This document shows positions 38,736 to 49,717 of a stretch of 64,000 nt of DNA, piece after piece. The notes below the pieces were generated by a model. It was given only the letters and a program-made list of their open reading frames with translations, ran no database searches and had not been told where the DNA came from. Made by a program: the position numbers and the translations under genes. The DNA lies in NCBI GenBank assembly GCA_001599355.1, contig BCGQ01000002.1, positions 509,554 to 573,553 of the forward strand. Direction: 5' to 3'. The DNA is from Nakazawaea peltata (Eukaryota > Ascomycota > Pichiomycetes > Alaninales > Pachysolenaceae). The first letter of the stretch is position 1. Each line of letters begins with the position of its first letter.

Positions 38736-39788
38736 TCATTGCTGACGTTGGTGATTCTGTGGTTGGGATGGGTCTGGTTCAGGGTAGTACACCACGTACC
38801 CTGGTGTCCCAGATAACAGGGAATGATATTGTTGTCCTGGATGATTGAGATGCTGAACTCTCAATTGTGTCTGACTTCCCTGGGCAGCAGTATGAACACC
38901 TGGTTGGTGGAAATTCTTGATTTCTCCTGGGTGTGATGATGCAGATATGGGTGGAGGACGTTGGTGAGTAAGTGGGGGTTGGGGTATCAGAGGATGCACC
39001 ATACCAGGTATTTGATATGTGTGACCCTCCGGTTGCTGATGAGCTGGAATAGAATATTGATATTCCACATAAGGTTGCATTTCATATTGATGAACGTTAT
39101 GTACTTGGGGTTGTTGTGAGAGTTGAATTTGCATGTTATGATGATGAGCATGCTGTTGTTGGTCTACAATGCCCCTCAATGCCCTTACCTCATATTCAAG
39201 TGTTTCAATATATTCTACAGTTTTCTTTAAGACCGACAGTTTCGAGTCCGTAGATCCTCTGACCGTTGGAACAAGTTCCCTCAATTGTTGGAACCCGTCA
39301 CTGATTCTTTCTCTTCTTCTTTGTTCGGATCTTATATGAAGATGACGCCTCAATGAAGGTGCCAATGAACTTCCCGAGCTTGATACCTCATTTAATTCCG
39401 ATTCTGTGCTGACCTCCTCTTTGACTTGAATTTCTGGTGCCAGTGAATCCGATTTTGACGATAATATCGATTGATCAGAATGGGCCCTTTGTTTATTCAT
39501 TTGTTCTCTCCCCTTGTCAGAAAGTGATGATATTGGGGGTAGCACAGGATAAGATCTCAGTTTATCCTCACCTTGATATTGGGGTTTCGCCTGGGTCAAC
39601 TCCAGCCGTGAATTAAGTTCGTCATCAACCAGTTCCTGTCTCGAAATCGAGTCTGAAATAGTCATTCGGCTACTTGTCGCTACAGTTCCATCCGAATGAC
39701 TTCTAGGAAACGGCTGAGGCGCTAAAGAACTCGAGTCCTCAGATATACTACTTGGAGGTGGCTGATCATTTCCCCTCTGATTATCCAT
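38736..39788 (-). CDS. bHLH transcription factor
   Basis: 350 residues from the ATG at 39786-39788. The bHLH domain is at about 148-198: basic region RRHLHIRSEQRRRERI with H151, E155 and R159, the combination that selects CACGTG, then helix 1 SDGFQQLRELVP, a loop, and helix 2 SKLSVLKKTVEYIETLEYEV running into a short leucine-zipper-like stretch. The N-terminus is Ser-rich. The C-terminal third is Gln/His/Pro-rich (QQQHAHHHN, QPPLTHQRPPP) and probably an activation region. In yeasts such factors control phospholipid, glycolytic or sulfur genes (Ino4, Tye7, Cbf1 types). The sequence does not let me choose. A 3.3-kb ORF-poor region lies upstream. Confidence 0.9.
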   Translation of the reverse strand: MDNQRGNDQPPPSSISEDSSSLAPQPFPRSHSDGTVATSSRMTISDSISRQELVDDELNSRLELTQAKPQYQGEDKLRSYPVLPPISSLSDKGREQMNKQRAHSDQSILSSKSDSLAPEIQVKEEVSTESELNEVSSSGSSLAPSLRRHLHIRSEQRRRERISDGFQQLRELVPTVRGSTDSKLSVLKKTVEYIETLEYEVRALRGIVDQQQHAHHHNMQIQLSQQPQVHNVHQYEMQPYVEYQYSIPAHQQPEGHTYQIPGMVHPLIPQPPLTHQRPPPISASSHPGEIKNFHQPGVHTAAQGSQTQLRVQHLNHPGQQYHSLLSGTPGYVVYYPEPDPSQPQNHQRQQ

Positions 39789-42700
39789 TTCAATGATCCC
39801 AATGAACTCGTATATTCAATTTCAAATGAAGCAAAAAATAAGTTCGGAATATATTTTTTGGGGGGGTATTACCGTGAGTTTTGGAATGTGTTTTTCTAAA
39901 AAAAGCTCCGGGGAAATACTTAACTTTGTATGGTATCAATTAGACCGCTTGAGAATTTGATCGTCACAATATCGATCGGTTATAGCTCGTGAGCTTAACC
40001 TTAATTTTATTGTTCCCTATGATCGAAGTCAAAGTCAAAAACTGTGCCCAAAAATATTTTCTGGGACTGTGAAATTAATCTGTTTTCTCGCTTACAGTTT
40101 TGGTAAGTATGAACCAAAAGGGCTTGTGGAGATCTCAAAGCAGAAAAAAATAAAGGCTTGGAATTGGGGTGAGTTGAGTGTTATTGCAGAATAATCCCAG
40201 TAAGTGTCTTTGTGTCGTGGTGGAAAAGGAGTAAGTGAACGATGTAGATGGGAATTCTTCGTCAGCCAAAATTAACCTAGCATGTATCACCGTCTCTTTA
40301 AATCTAAACTTTGAAAGCCTTCGGTGGGTTCCCCGTTGTTTATCTTACCTGAAGTAGACCTCTATCGAATATCTATAGGGAAAAATTGAATCGAGTGAGT
40401 AAGATCTTAGAAAATGAGAGTTATGGAAAAGACGGAATTATCATCTATTTTATACAGATCTGAGTAGGTCACTCAACGGCACAATAAAGAAATTTTTTTA
40501 ACCAACAAATAGTGTACCGAAAACATATGTTAAGCTATGGACATATGAATCTCGAATGATATCGTCCAAGAATGCAGCATCGACTAACATGGAAAAACAA
40601 AAAAGCTATGGAACAGAACCCCAGGAAGCTCCAGATACTGCAATCCCTTGTGCCCTGTTGTATGCCCCTCATATGTATCCAGCTTAGACTCTGTGTCATC
40701 TTGCGCACATCCATGCATTAATCTGTGCGTATATGCATGATCACTTCTTGGTGCTATTCCCTGTATAGTAATAATTTCAGAACGACAAGTAAATAAACCT
40801 CACGTTATTCTTTCCGATCAAAAAATGAGACAAAAATCGGTCGAGCATGAATGTGGATGTATACTGCTTGCTTTATGGATCTGGGTTGCTACCAATTATT
40901 TGAGACCCAAGTTTTCAATGATTCTCTACGATATTTATCATAAATAATGTTTATGCAATTGACCTTAAAAAATACGACCGACCATTTGCCTCAATCTGAA
41001 ATAACCCTAGTGCTTCTTTTCAAGGAATAGTGTTCCGAAAAAAAAAGCGACAGCCAGCAGATCTCGAGCGTTTGTATAGTGTTGTCGTTTTAGCGCTTTA
41101 ACGTACGAGCGCATTTTCGTCTGCACTTTATCAACTTCCTCGGATAACTCTATTAGGAAACATCCACGACAAAGAACAGCAGGCGGGGATTATGCTCGCT
41201 CGACAACAAAAACCCCTTTGGAAAATTATGTTCGGCACCACTACCTCAAGTGTTGCAGCAGCTTTGAGCGTCTTTTTAGATAGGCAGAGTACCGGTGTAG
41301 CCAAAATGACTGTTAACGCAGTACAGCAAAGACGTTACTTGTTGCGAGCCGATTGTCTTTTGACAAGCTCAACTCATGTGTCGGTAGTTACTTGTACTTC
41401 AATTACCAACAGCAGAAGTATTATTCTGATCAGTAATATTATTTTTAAGAGAGGCTTGGGAGATTGTTTTCGGAGCAAGCTCAGGATTCACTTTTTCACA
41501 CAAAAAAAAACAGTGATAACTCTTTCTACTGGACGAAAGAGCTGGCAGTACAGATGCAGCCTTAGCAGCTCCATGTAGTCTGTGTGTAGACGTGTCGGAT
41601 ATATAACCGCGTTACTTTAGGCTCTTGCATATTCTATAAACCTTGCCCAAAATGCGTCCCCTTTCTCAAATCCAAACAGTGATCAATCAACCAGTTTATT
41701 GTGTCCAGAATATAGTCCATCCCCTGCTTCGCTTATTGTTGAAGCTGGACCAGATCTATGTAATAGCGTCGGATTTTTGCCTTAGCTAATTGAGCACAAA
41801 ACTGCACTCCTTGCGCGGTTTTGGTTCCGGCGTTATTTGAGAGGTTCTCCCGAGCTGTGTTACGAAGAGGCGGCGCGCGCAGTCGCTCTCGCCCCTAATC
41901 TTCTCAATGTGGCCTTATCTGCGGGTCTCTCCTATTCCAATTGACTATAAACGTCTTGGGGAGACCCGCATGGCGCGTTTCAATTCTGCGGACGTATCTG
42001 TTGTTAAGTATCTTGGTCTTCACTCGCAGATCTGAAGAGCCCATTTCCTATTTTATTGCGGGCTTGTTGGGCAAAATCGTGTCTCCTGTACTCATCCAAT
42101 TGTCTCGGACGATTCTATTGTTAAATTCCTCGAAATGCTGGAATTCAGATCGTCTCTTTGATTACTTGCTCATTCGGATAAAAAGAAATAATAATTTCTC
42201 TACGTTGTGACCCAATTGGGTTTGCCGGAACTAAAATAATAACTTGAGAGGGTACATTTTAAGGTATTGAGGTATAATGATTTTCAACGGCACCTGCGGG
42301 ATTTCAATAGACCAACCGTTGGTTCATTCCAATCTAGATTTAGTTTTGAAATCTAAAATGATTTAAGCAAAGGCTTCGGAGGGAGGGGGTCTCTCCCATT
42401 AGAGCAAATCTCAAAATACAAAATTAAAGTTTATGTACCTTCTTAGTGGTCATCACTGGTGCTTGGTCCCCTATTGTTCATCTCTATTCTTGAATATAAT
42501 AGAAATCGGCGTAACCTCAACAGGTACTACTCTCTTATAGTCAAAAGATGGGAGTGAACAAATAATAGCAATCAGGTTGGTATAGCCCCAAATAATATTT
42601 GTACTCTTCGAAAAGTGGTGCTCTCGAAATATTTTACTCTAACTCACATAATTACCTGTTTGGGGTTTGTTCCGATATTGCAATTGAGTGTGCTTACAAT

Positions 42701-43059
42701 CTTGCTGCGAAGTCTTAAGCCCCGTTCCCCTAAGACTGGAAAAAATCGATCATCTTCGCAACATTTCAACTGATCCGACATGATGGTCGATCTCTATTAT
42801 TCAACTCAAGGGAGATCTGGAGTATCTCGTAACTGACCAGACGATGAAAATCCCCACCAGCTCTCAGACCTTGGTCATTTTCGAAAGTGGATTCCGCCTT
42901 CTATATGCAGAAGGTCTACCTGCATAAACTCTGCCTTTGTTTCAAGAGATCCAGAGAGCACCCGCCGGCATTTTTTCGTTTGTTGTGCGCAGGGCAGCCG
43001 CAAGATCCATCTCTAAGTTTACAATTCAGGGCTATGTTGGGTAGAAAGGTCTATTATAT
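39789..43059. other. 3.3-kb gene-free region upstream of the bHLH gene
   Basis: No convincing gene. The longest frame is a 128-codon ORF at 41192-41578, of unusual composition and no recognisable family. A GC-richer islet at about 41780-42000 holds a short coding-like stretch and an imperfect 12-bp inverted repeat (41921-41932 / 41958-41969). It might be the worn remnant of an inserted element, with several breaks, but I cannot name the family. Small hairpins occur at about 40694-40720 and 42891-42908. The rest is AT-rich and unstructured to the eye. A very long regulatory upstream region of the bHLH gene is the simplest reading. Confidence 0.4.
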
Positions 43060-45138
43060 TTAATCTAACATATCGTAAAGTTTCTCGAGGTCATATGTTT
43101 CTCTCCAGTAGGTTCCCTTCCATTTTAAAATCACAAGGAGCAGGGCTAAAACAGCACATATTGCGGCCAAAATAGAGAAAAGAATTCCTGGTCCAATGGC
43201 CACGATCAGAGGCTCCGTAACAAAACTGGCAATTGTTGCCAAGGTCATTCTGACCAAATTATTCAAAGCCACTCCAGTAGCTCCTCTTCCAGGTAACGAA
43301 TCTACTAAGTAAGTGACCGTAGCTCCAATAACCATCATACTTGCAAATCCAAATATGGCCGTTCCTATCAATGGAGTGACCCATTGAGCCTTTTTCTCAA
43401 GGCACCAACCTGTGATCAATAATGCCACAGGGTACAAACTTGCAGCAAGCCATACATTAACGCCAATTCTCAGCTCAGGAGCCGATTCTCCATTATGCTT
43501 CTCGGCATAGTCTCTAAGAAGCTTGTCCGTCCATTTCCCTCCCCAAATAGATGCAATGATATAGGTCACCGAGTTGGGTATGTACACCAACCCAACAATA
43601 ATTTGATCAAAATTATATGGTGAACGAGAATATTCGTATGTAAGGGTCAAATTTAAGAAATAAGTGCATGAGAAAACCGGGCCGGCATAAAGTACCGCAA
43701 GGAGAACCGGGGGATATCTCAAGAAAACAACAGACTTCAACGGCTTCAAAATGAATACATAAAAATCTTCTTTGAATTTCATCCAACTTGTCTTGGAAGG
43801 CTCTGAGGATTCCTGGATCACTTTGGATCTCAATTTCTCCAAATCGTTCTGCTTCACTCTCTCTAAAAGCTCAGATTGCTGGTTGGTACGGGCCTTCGTC
43901 AATGTGGGCAGGTAAGAGTCGGTGAAGGGATAATGATGGTGATAATTCTCGTCCTCTTCAATATCTTGATAAACTGACCTTACTATGGATCTAACGGAAT
44001 GATTTGACATGACCCTCCTTAGATCCTCTTGGCTAGCTTCTATGTTCTCTTTATCATCTTTAGTTGGTTCCTTCTCATTCTCATCTAAGGAATCATCTGT
44101 CTTCTCGATTTCCTCCTCCATATCTTTAGGTTTTCTTCTTCTCAGGGCAAGAATCCTCCTAATAGTATCACGATTATCTTCACGTCTTAATGTCTCTGGA
44201 AGACAGAAGATAATAAATATGGAACAGAGACCAGAGAATATCATCATAAACCATTGGGTAGATCTCCAACCGAGATATTGACTCAACACACCTCCAATAA
44301 TAGGCAGGAAAAGTGGTCCACCTAAAGGTCCCAAATAATACACACCCATTGCTCTTCCTCTTTCATGAGTAGCGAACAAATCTCCAATAGTACCGGCACC
44401 TACACTTTGGACACTAGCAGTTGCAGCACCACTTAAAGTACGGAACACAATAAGCATACCGATATTGGTGGACAAAGCACATCCAATCGAGAAAACACAC
44501 AGCAAAATAAAACTGATGATATAAATAGATCTTCTACCGAACAGTTCGGAATAACTAGACCAATATAAAGGAAAGAATCCCATAGTAAATAAATAAATAC
44601 CAACACTGATGTTAACAGTGCTAACCGTAGTATCCAATTCAGAAGCGATATCATCGATGGCCGGCATCATGATGGAGGTTCCCATAGGTCCGATGATAGC
44701 ACAGCAAGCAACGACTGCTACAATAGTGAACTTGACTTTACGGGGATAATTTCTGGAGTCCTCATACTCTGTTATCAACGGTAGCATAGATAAGAGACCT
44801 CTTCTGTTCTCTTTGGGCACAGCAAGAGAATCATCGAGACCAAAAAGTGAAGATTTGAAACTCAGTCTTGAATTCACCATCGAAAGATGAGACTTTGTCT
44901 GTACTGCAGTGGCAGAATATGGTTGTGGAGCGATATGTTCATCTTCTAAAGTGGTGTTCCTTGCGCTTTCCGCGTCTATCACCTGCTCATGAGACTCACC
45001 CGGAATCGCTTGTGACGCCAAGGAATCTCCCGATGACAATGACAGGATATCACTTATAGTACTGGAAACGTCAGTGATACCAGGAGCCACGGTAGTACTG
45101 GCAACTGGTTCGTCTCCCGACACAGGTCCTTCTGGCAT
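43060..45138 (-). CDS. MFS drug/polyamine:H+ antiporter, DHA1 family (QDR3/DTR1-like)
   Basis: 692 residues from the ATG at 45136-45138. A roughly 130-residue Ser/Glu-rich cytosolic N-tail precedes six membrane helices. Motifs include LFGRRSIYIISF (motif A type after TM2) and the antiporter-like GPLGGPLFLPIIGG, then GWRSTQWF and CLPETLRRED at the end of the first half. A large charged central loop (about 325-455, with KKRRKPKDMEEEIEK-type sequence) follows, then six more helices and a short tail. The long N-tail and loop and the length resemble S. cerevisiae Qdr3 (689 aa), a plasma-membrane exporter of polyamines and some drugs. Dtr1 or another DHA1 member is possible. Substrate cannot be told from sequence. 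Confidence 0.85.
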   Translation of the reverse strand: MPEGPVSGDEPVASTTVAPGITDVSSTISDILSLSSGDSLASQAIPGESHEQVIDAESARNTTLEDEHIAPQPYSATAVQTKSHLSMVNSRLSFKSSLFGLDDSLAVPKENRRGLLSMLPLITEYEDSRNYPRKVKFTIVAVVACCAIIGPMGTSIMMPAIDDIASELDTTVSTVNISVGIYLFTMGFFPLYWSSYSELFGRRSIYIISFILLCVFSIGCALSTNIGMLIVFRTLSGAATASVQSVGAGTIGDLFATHERGRAMGVYYLGPLGGPLFLPIIGGVLSQYLGWRSTQWFMMIFSGLCSIFIIFCLPETLRREDNRDTIRRILALRRRKPKDMEEEIEKTDDSLDENEKEPTKDDKENIEASQEDLRRVMSNHSVRSIVRSVYQDIEEDENYHHHYPFTDSYLPTLTKARTNQQSELLERVKQNDLEKLRSKVIQESSEPSKTSWMKFKEDFYVFILKPLKSVVFLRYPPVLLAVLYAGPVFSCTYFLNLTLTYEYSRSPYNFDQIIVGLVYIPNSVTYIIASIWGGKWTDKLLRDYAEKHNGESAPELRIGVNVWLAASLYPVALLITGWCLEKKAQWVTPLIGTAIFGFASMMVIGATVTYLVDSLPGRGATGVALNNLVRMTLATIASFVTEPLIVAIGPGILFSILAAICAVLALLLVILKWKGTYWRETYDLEKLYDMLD

Positions 45139-46409
45139 CTTTAGAGCTCTTCTGATAATGACCTATGGTATTATTGCTCTTGACTACGGCGTCAAATCAG
45201 GTCTCGGTCAAGACTTTTTTCTAAGGCACAAGACGATGACTAACTAGGAAAAATTATAAGAGCCGAGGGAGGAGGATGTGAGCCGAGATGGGGGAGGAGG
45301 GGGGAGGGGAGAGAGTAAAGAAGAGGGGAAAAGAGGAGGTGGATTATATGAGAGTGAGTGTGTAGGAGAGTCATCAGACGGTGACTTGGTCTAGATGGGA
45401 ATCCAGGGAGTGATTTGGGCGGACAGTTGTGGATTGTTAAAGTCAGTACTATTAGGAAGTGGAACTTGCGCTATCCGAAGGATTGTGGGAGGAGAGGGAA
45501 AATAAGCAGGGAAAAGGAACTGGATAGGGGAAGAGGTAGGGAAAAGGGAAAAGGAAGGGCAAAAGGGAACAGTAAAGAGAAGCCTGTGGTGAGGAACAGA
45601 TGAGGCGATTGTGGTACGGAATAAATGAGTAGATGTGGCGTAAGGGAACTGTGGATCTAGAAAACTCCATTAATCTTCTGAACCCCCATTTCTACAGTAT
45701 ACTCATCTAATTCGAAATGATAATATCTCCCCTTCAGTGAACTGCTTCTCCACATCTTACTGCTTCTTCCCTTATCTCATTATATAATTTTTATATACTG
45801 TGATTAAGGAAAAACATTATATTTTGTAGTGAAAATTCCCCTACAGTAATCTACAGCCCTACCTCTAATTACACACCCTTTTTCCGACCGCTCAGTGAAT
45901 ACTGCAGCAAAAAATCACATACTTTTCTCAAATCGCTCAGAAATTGACTACTAATTAAGATTTATAACCATACCACGCGCAGGGCCAGATTCTCACTTTA
46001 ATTTAAGTGAGACCTCAGAGAGATCTAATTACATTACTTCCACTGCCTCACCGCCGCAGCCTCTCCACCACTCCACCACTCCACCACCACTATCCCGAAC
46101 TATCACTAATTTTTCGACACTTTATCCAACTTTATTCAGCACCCCCTCACTCTTAAATAACCCCCCTTTCTATCCCACGTCCCCTCCTCGTTTCCCTTTC
46201 GTTCCCACGTCACTTTTCTCCCTTACTTTCCCTTCTTTTCCTTCTTTCCCTTCTCTCTCCTATTTTTCCTACCTTCCCCATATTCCCCTAACTTTTCCCA
46301 TCCCTGCTCATCGTTTATTTTTTCCCTCATCTTAAAAAACCTACTAAAATCATCCCTTAATCATCCATCCCCTAATCAATTCATACATATACACCTCCCC
46401 CATCAAACA
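45139..46409. other. MFS-acyltransferase divergent promoter region
   Basis: 1.27 kb. The MFS side (45260-45360 and 45490-45600) is purine-rich on the plus strand. The acyltransferase side (46030-46370) is strongly pyrimidine-rich with CCACTCCAC units. Each gene thus has C/T-rich DNA upstream on its own sense strand. No real ORF was seen. Confidence 0.5.
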
Positions 46410-47651
46410 ATGCCTGTCGAGTCAAATACCGACGAGATACCGCCAATTGACGCGTCCAAGATGCCCGAAATCAACGATTTAGATAGATGGACTTTCATAA
46501 GGATCCTCAAGCTGATTTTCTTAGCTTGTTATTTCGTGACGGGGGCAATTTCCATTTGCCTCAGCCAATTCCTCATAATTATCACCACTTTTTACAACAA
46601 AAAGTTACAGCGCTTGTTACTTAACTATACCAAAACAAATTTTATCATCTTATTTGCCTCCGTGATCCAATGGGTCACTCCTTCAAAGCTTGTTATCACC
46701 CACGATGAAACCATCCCCCAGAACACTTTCCAATACAGATCGACCTTCTTTGGAACAAAGATTTTGGAATCCCATTTGAATAATAACGCCATTGTTATCG
46801 CCAACCATCAAATATACACCGATTGGGTCTATTTGTGGTTCATGGCTTACCTCAATTATATGGGTAACAACATTTACATCATAATGAAGGAGTCGTTGAA
46901 GAAGATCCCAATCTTGGGTTACGGGATGAAGAACTACAACTTCATATTTCTCTCGAGGAGATGGGAGAATGATCGTTCATTAATGACTAGACAATTAGCA
47001 AAGATAGATTATTATTGCCGTGTCTTGAAGGACAAGACTCGTTATTTGAACTTACAGAAATTCTGGATCATCTTATTCCCAGAAGGAACTAACATGTCAG
47101 ATGATAGATTAGAGAAATCCAATGCTTGGTGTGATAAGATTGGCAAACCTAGAATGAAACATGTGTTATTCCCAAGGGTTAAAGGATTATATTTCACCAC
47201 CTTGAAATTATCCCAAAGTTCTACTACTATATATAATGCCACTATTGGATATAGTGGAGTCAAAGCGACCGAATTTGCTCAAGATGTATACACGATGAAG
47301 AGAATGTTCATCCTGGGCCATGGACCCAAAGAAATTCATATCCATTTCTCCAAATCTGATATAACCGAGATAGATAACTTTGATTATAAAGGTTCATTAC
47401 TTACAGGTGAAGTTAATGAAGAAGAAGAAGTTACTAATATGGCTTATTTCGAGACTTGGTTAGTTAAGAAATGGAATCTCAAGGATTTAATGATGGCTCA
47501 ATTCTATGAAACTGGAAACTTTGGTGAAGATCTTCCTCGTTATGAGATCGATTTGAGAGTTAAAAGTTACTTTGACATCTTGAGGATCTTTGTGATTCCA
47601 ATAAGTTTCAGTGTCGTGCTTTATTATCTGCTCCTAATTATTTTCAAATGA
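46410..47651 (+). CDS. Lysophospholipid acyltransferase, PSI1/CST26 family
   Basis: 413 residues from the ATG at 46410. One or two N-terminal hydrophobic segments (about 33-60, 77-88) precede the acyltransferase domain. Motif I is NHQIYTD with H133 and D138 (HX4D), and motif III is FPEGTN at 223-228. The C-terminus ends in a hydrophobic helix (ILRIFVIPISFSVVLYYLLLIIF). This architecture matches the yeast Psi1/Cst26 and YDR018C family, which loads stearate onto the sn-1 position of phosphatidylinositol at the ER. It is convergent with FAT1, the stops being 47 bp apart. Placement in the family is firm, but choice between paralogues is not. Confidence 0.87.
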   Translation: MPVESNTDEIPPIDASKMPEINDLDRWTFIRILKLIFLACYFVTGAISICLSQFLIIITTFYNKKLQRLLLNYTKTNFIILFASVIQWVTPSKLVITHDETIPQNTFQYRSTFFGTKILESHLNNNAIVIANHQIYTDWVYLWFMAYLNYMGNNIYIIMKESLKKIPILGYGMKNYNFIFLSRRWENDRSLMTRQLAKIDYYCRVLKDKTRYLNLQKFWIILFPEGTNMSDDRLEKSNAWCDKIGKPRMKHVLFPRVKGLYFTTLKLSQSSTTIYNATIGYSGVKATEFAQDVYTMKRMFILGHGPKEIHIHFSKSDITEIDNFDYKGSLLTGEVNEEEEVTNMAYFETWLVKKWNLKDLMMAQFYETGNFGEDLPRYEIDLRVKSYFDILRIFVIPISFSVVLYYLLLIIFK

Positions 47652-47698
47652 TCAGATCAACCGCTTTAGATTATATACTTATAATATGATATACTCTA

Positions 47699-49717
47699 CT
47701 ATAATTTAGCTCTACCAGCAGTAATATCGAGCCAATTCTGTTCGGTCAAAAACTCATATTTCAAACTCTTTGGATTCATCCAGTAAATCGTTTGGTCGTT
47801 ATTCTCACCCCTTGGCAATTTAGTGTTCTTATATTGCTTCTTAGGAATCTTATGAGTATGACTATTGGTGATTGGACCGAATCTAATGAAGAGAGGACGA
47901 GCATAATTTGGGATATTCGACTTGACATGACTCGAAAGTTTATCGAGTAAAGATTCCGGCTGTGAAACATTCTCGGTAAGCTCGATCACCGCAAATCCAC
48001 ATCTTCCCTCATGATTAGGGACCTTAATTCCAACTACACAACATTGCAGAATCCCTTCTAATTTCAATAACTGATTTTCCACTTCAGTTGTACTGACGTT
48101 CTCGGATTTCCAACGGAATGTGTCACCCATTCTATCTACAAAATACAAAAGACCATCTTTATCGAACTTCATCAAGTCTCCAGTACGGAAATAAGCATCA
48201 CCTTTCTTTAAAATATCACGCAAAACTTTAGAATTTGTCTCCTCTTTGTTATTGTAATAACCTTGGAATGAGGATTCAACTTTTCTTGGGTTGAAGATCC
48301 TAATGACCATCTCACCAACTTCGTCTGGATCAGTTTCGGTGGCAAAACCAGTCTTTGGATCTCTCCAGATCTTGGAATCGTCTTCAGGGTCCATCCGAAT
48401 GATCTTTTGTTGGTAATGAAGTAAACTATTGATGAGCGCACCATAATTCCTACAAGCACCAATTCCATATTCACCGACTTGCCATGTTGTGGTGGCTATT
48501 GGAGATTCAGTAGAGGCATAGAATTCTCCAATGGCATAAATATTGAATCTGTCTTTGAATTCTTTCCAAATCTCCCTTCTCAATCCATTACCATAAGCAC
48601 AAACTACATTGTGTTTCTTTTCATCCGGATGGACCGGACTGTTCAATAAATAACGGCATACTTCTCCTACATATTGGATATGGGTGGCCTTTGTCAACTT
48701 CAGTTGAGTCCAGAATGTCGACAGAGAGAACGACTTTGATATCGCAATGGCTCCTCCTCTAGCAAGACATGGAAGAACACCAAGCATAGCCAGAGTAGAA
48801 TGATACATTGGCATACAAGTGTACACTGTCGACTTATTATTGATACGGTTGATATGAGCAAAGAGTGTCGAAGCCAAAAACAGTTTTCTCCAACTAAGAA
48901 TAGCACTCTTTGGTAACCCTGTAGTACCACTTGTATAAATAAGAACCAGGATTCCCCAATCACTATCGTTTGGTCTTCTCATTTCATGAGGAACAAGAAG
49001 AGTTGGACTTCTAGGATTATTGATGGAATTGAACACATTAACTTCATCAACATAATGAAGAGCAATATGAGGCATCAGCTTCAAAAGCTCAGGTTCACTT
49101 TCTCTCATTTGATCTTGAACTTCCGGATCAACAAATACATGTGATGCTTCTACAATCTTAATAGAATGAACTAAAGGTTCTTTGGTCAAATTGTAATTGA
49201 GGAAACTTGGTGTAGCCCCAATATTCCACAACGCAAACCAATAGAACAAGAACAAAGGTTTATTGGTGAAATCCAATGCCACTGTGTCCTTATTTGTGAT
49301 CCCATATTCATGAACCAATATATAAGATAACCTCAAGACGATGTCGTAGAATTCTTGGTAGGTATAAGTGTCTATCTCGAACTCCTCATCACCTGTCATC
49401 CCCGGAACTCTCTTAGAATGAACAATGGCAGGTCTATTAGGAAATCTCTTGACCGCTTTTTCAAATGGATACCAAAATGATACCTTACCTTTATAGCAAT
49501 TGGCAATATGAGACAGCACTTTAGATAAAAAGTACGGGATGATATGTAAATCCTGAGAGATTCGATACTTAGCATCTAAGTAACCGGCACCAAGTGCCAG
49601 AGCTGCAACAAACTCTTTATATGTAGTGATTTGATTCATTGACGTCGATTTCACCTGTGATCTTCTGACATTGACTGACCTTACCCGCCCTATGACCACC
49701 TTGCTAATTTGGCTCAT
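47699..49717 (-). CDS. FAT1: FAT1, very-long-chain acyl-CoA synthetase / fatty acid transporter
   Basis: 672 residues from the ATG at 49715-49717 (S. cerevisiae 669). AMP-binding core: YTSGTTGLPKSAILSW (about residue 253), YASTESPIATTTW, then FRTGDLMKFDKDGLLYFVDRMGDTFRWKSENVST of the VLACS/FATP signature (about 540-570). A hydrophobic stretch follows the basic N-terminus (KEFVAALALGAGYLDAKY). The last three residues, AKL, fit a type 1 peroxisomal targeting signal. Fat1 activates very-long-chain fatty acids at peroxisomes and the ER and takes part in fatty acid import. It converges on a phospholipid acyltransferase and diverges from CDC14. Confidence 0.95.
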   Translation of the reverse strand: MSQISKVVIGRVRSVNVRRSQVKSTSMNQITTYKEFVAALALGAGYLDAKYRISQDLHIIPYFLSKVLSHIANCYKGKVSFWYPFEKAVKRFPNRPAIVHSKRVPGMTGDEEFEIDTYTYQEFYDIVLRLSYILVHEYGITNKDTVALDFTNKPLFLFYWFALWNIGATPSFLNYNLTKEPLVHSIKIVEASHVFVDPEVQDQMRESEPELLKLMPHIALHYVDEVNVFNSINNPRSPTLLVPHEMRRPNDSDWGILVLIYTSGTTGLPKSAILSWRKLFLASTLFAHINRINNKSTVYTCMPMYHSTLAMLGVLPCLARGGAIAISKSFSLSTFWTQLKLTKATHIQYVGEVCRYLLNSPVHPDEKKHNVVCAYGNGLRREIWKEFKDRFNIYAIGEFYASTESPIATTTWQVGEYGIGACRNYGALINSLLHYQQKIIRMDPEDDSKIWRDPKTGFATETDPDEVGEMVIRIFNPRKVESSFQGYYNNKEETNSKVLRDILKKGDAYFRTGDLMKFDKDGLLYFVDRMGDTFRWKSENVSTTEVENQLLKLEGILQCCVVGIKVPNHEGRCGFAVIELTENVSQPESLLDKLSSHVKSNIPNYARPLFIRFGPITNSHTHKIPKKQYKNTKLPRGENNDQTIYWMNPKSLKYEFLTEQNWLDITAGRAKL

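Noticed and set aside
41192-41578. 128-codon ORF in the bHLH upstream region
   Set aside because: It begins with a real ATG, but the sequence has no domain, has mixed composition and no codon bias. It is compatible with a chance ORF in 3.3 kb. Kept only as a remark on the region.
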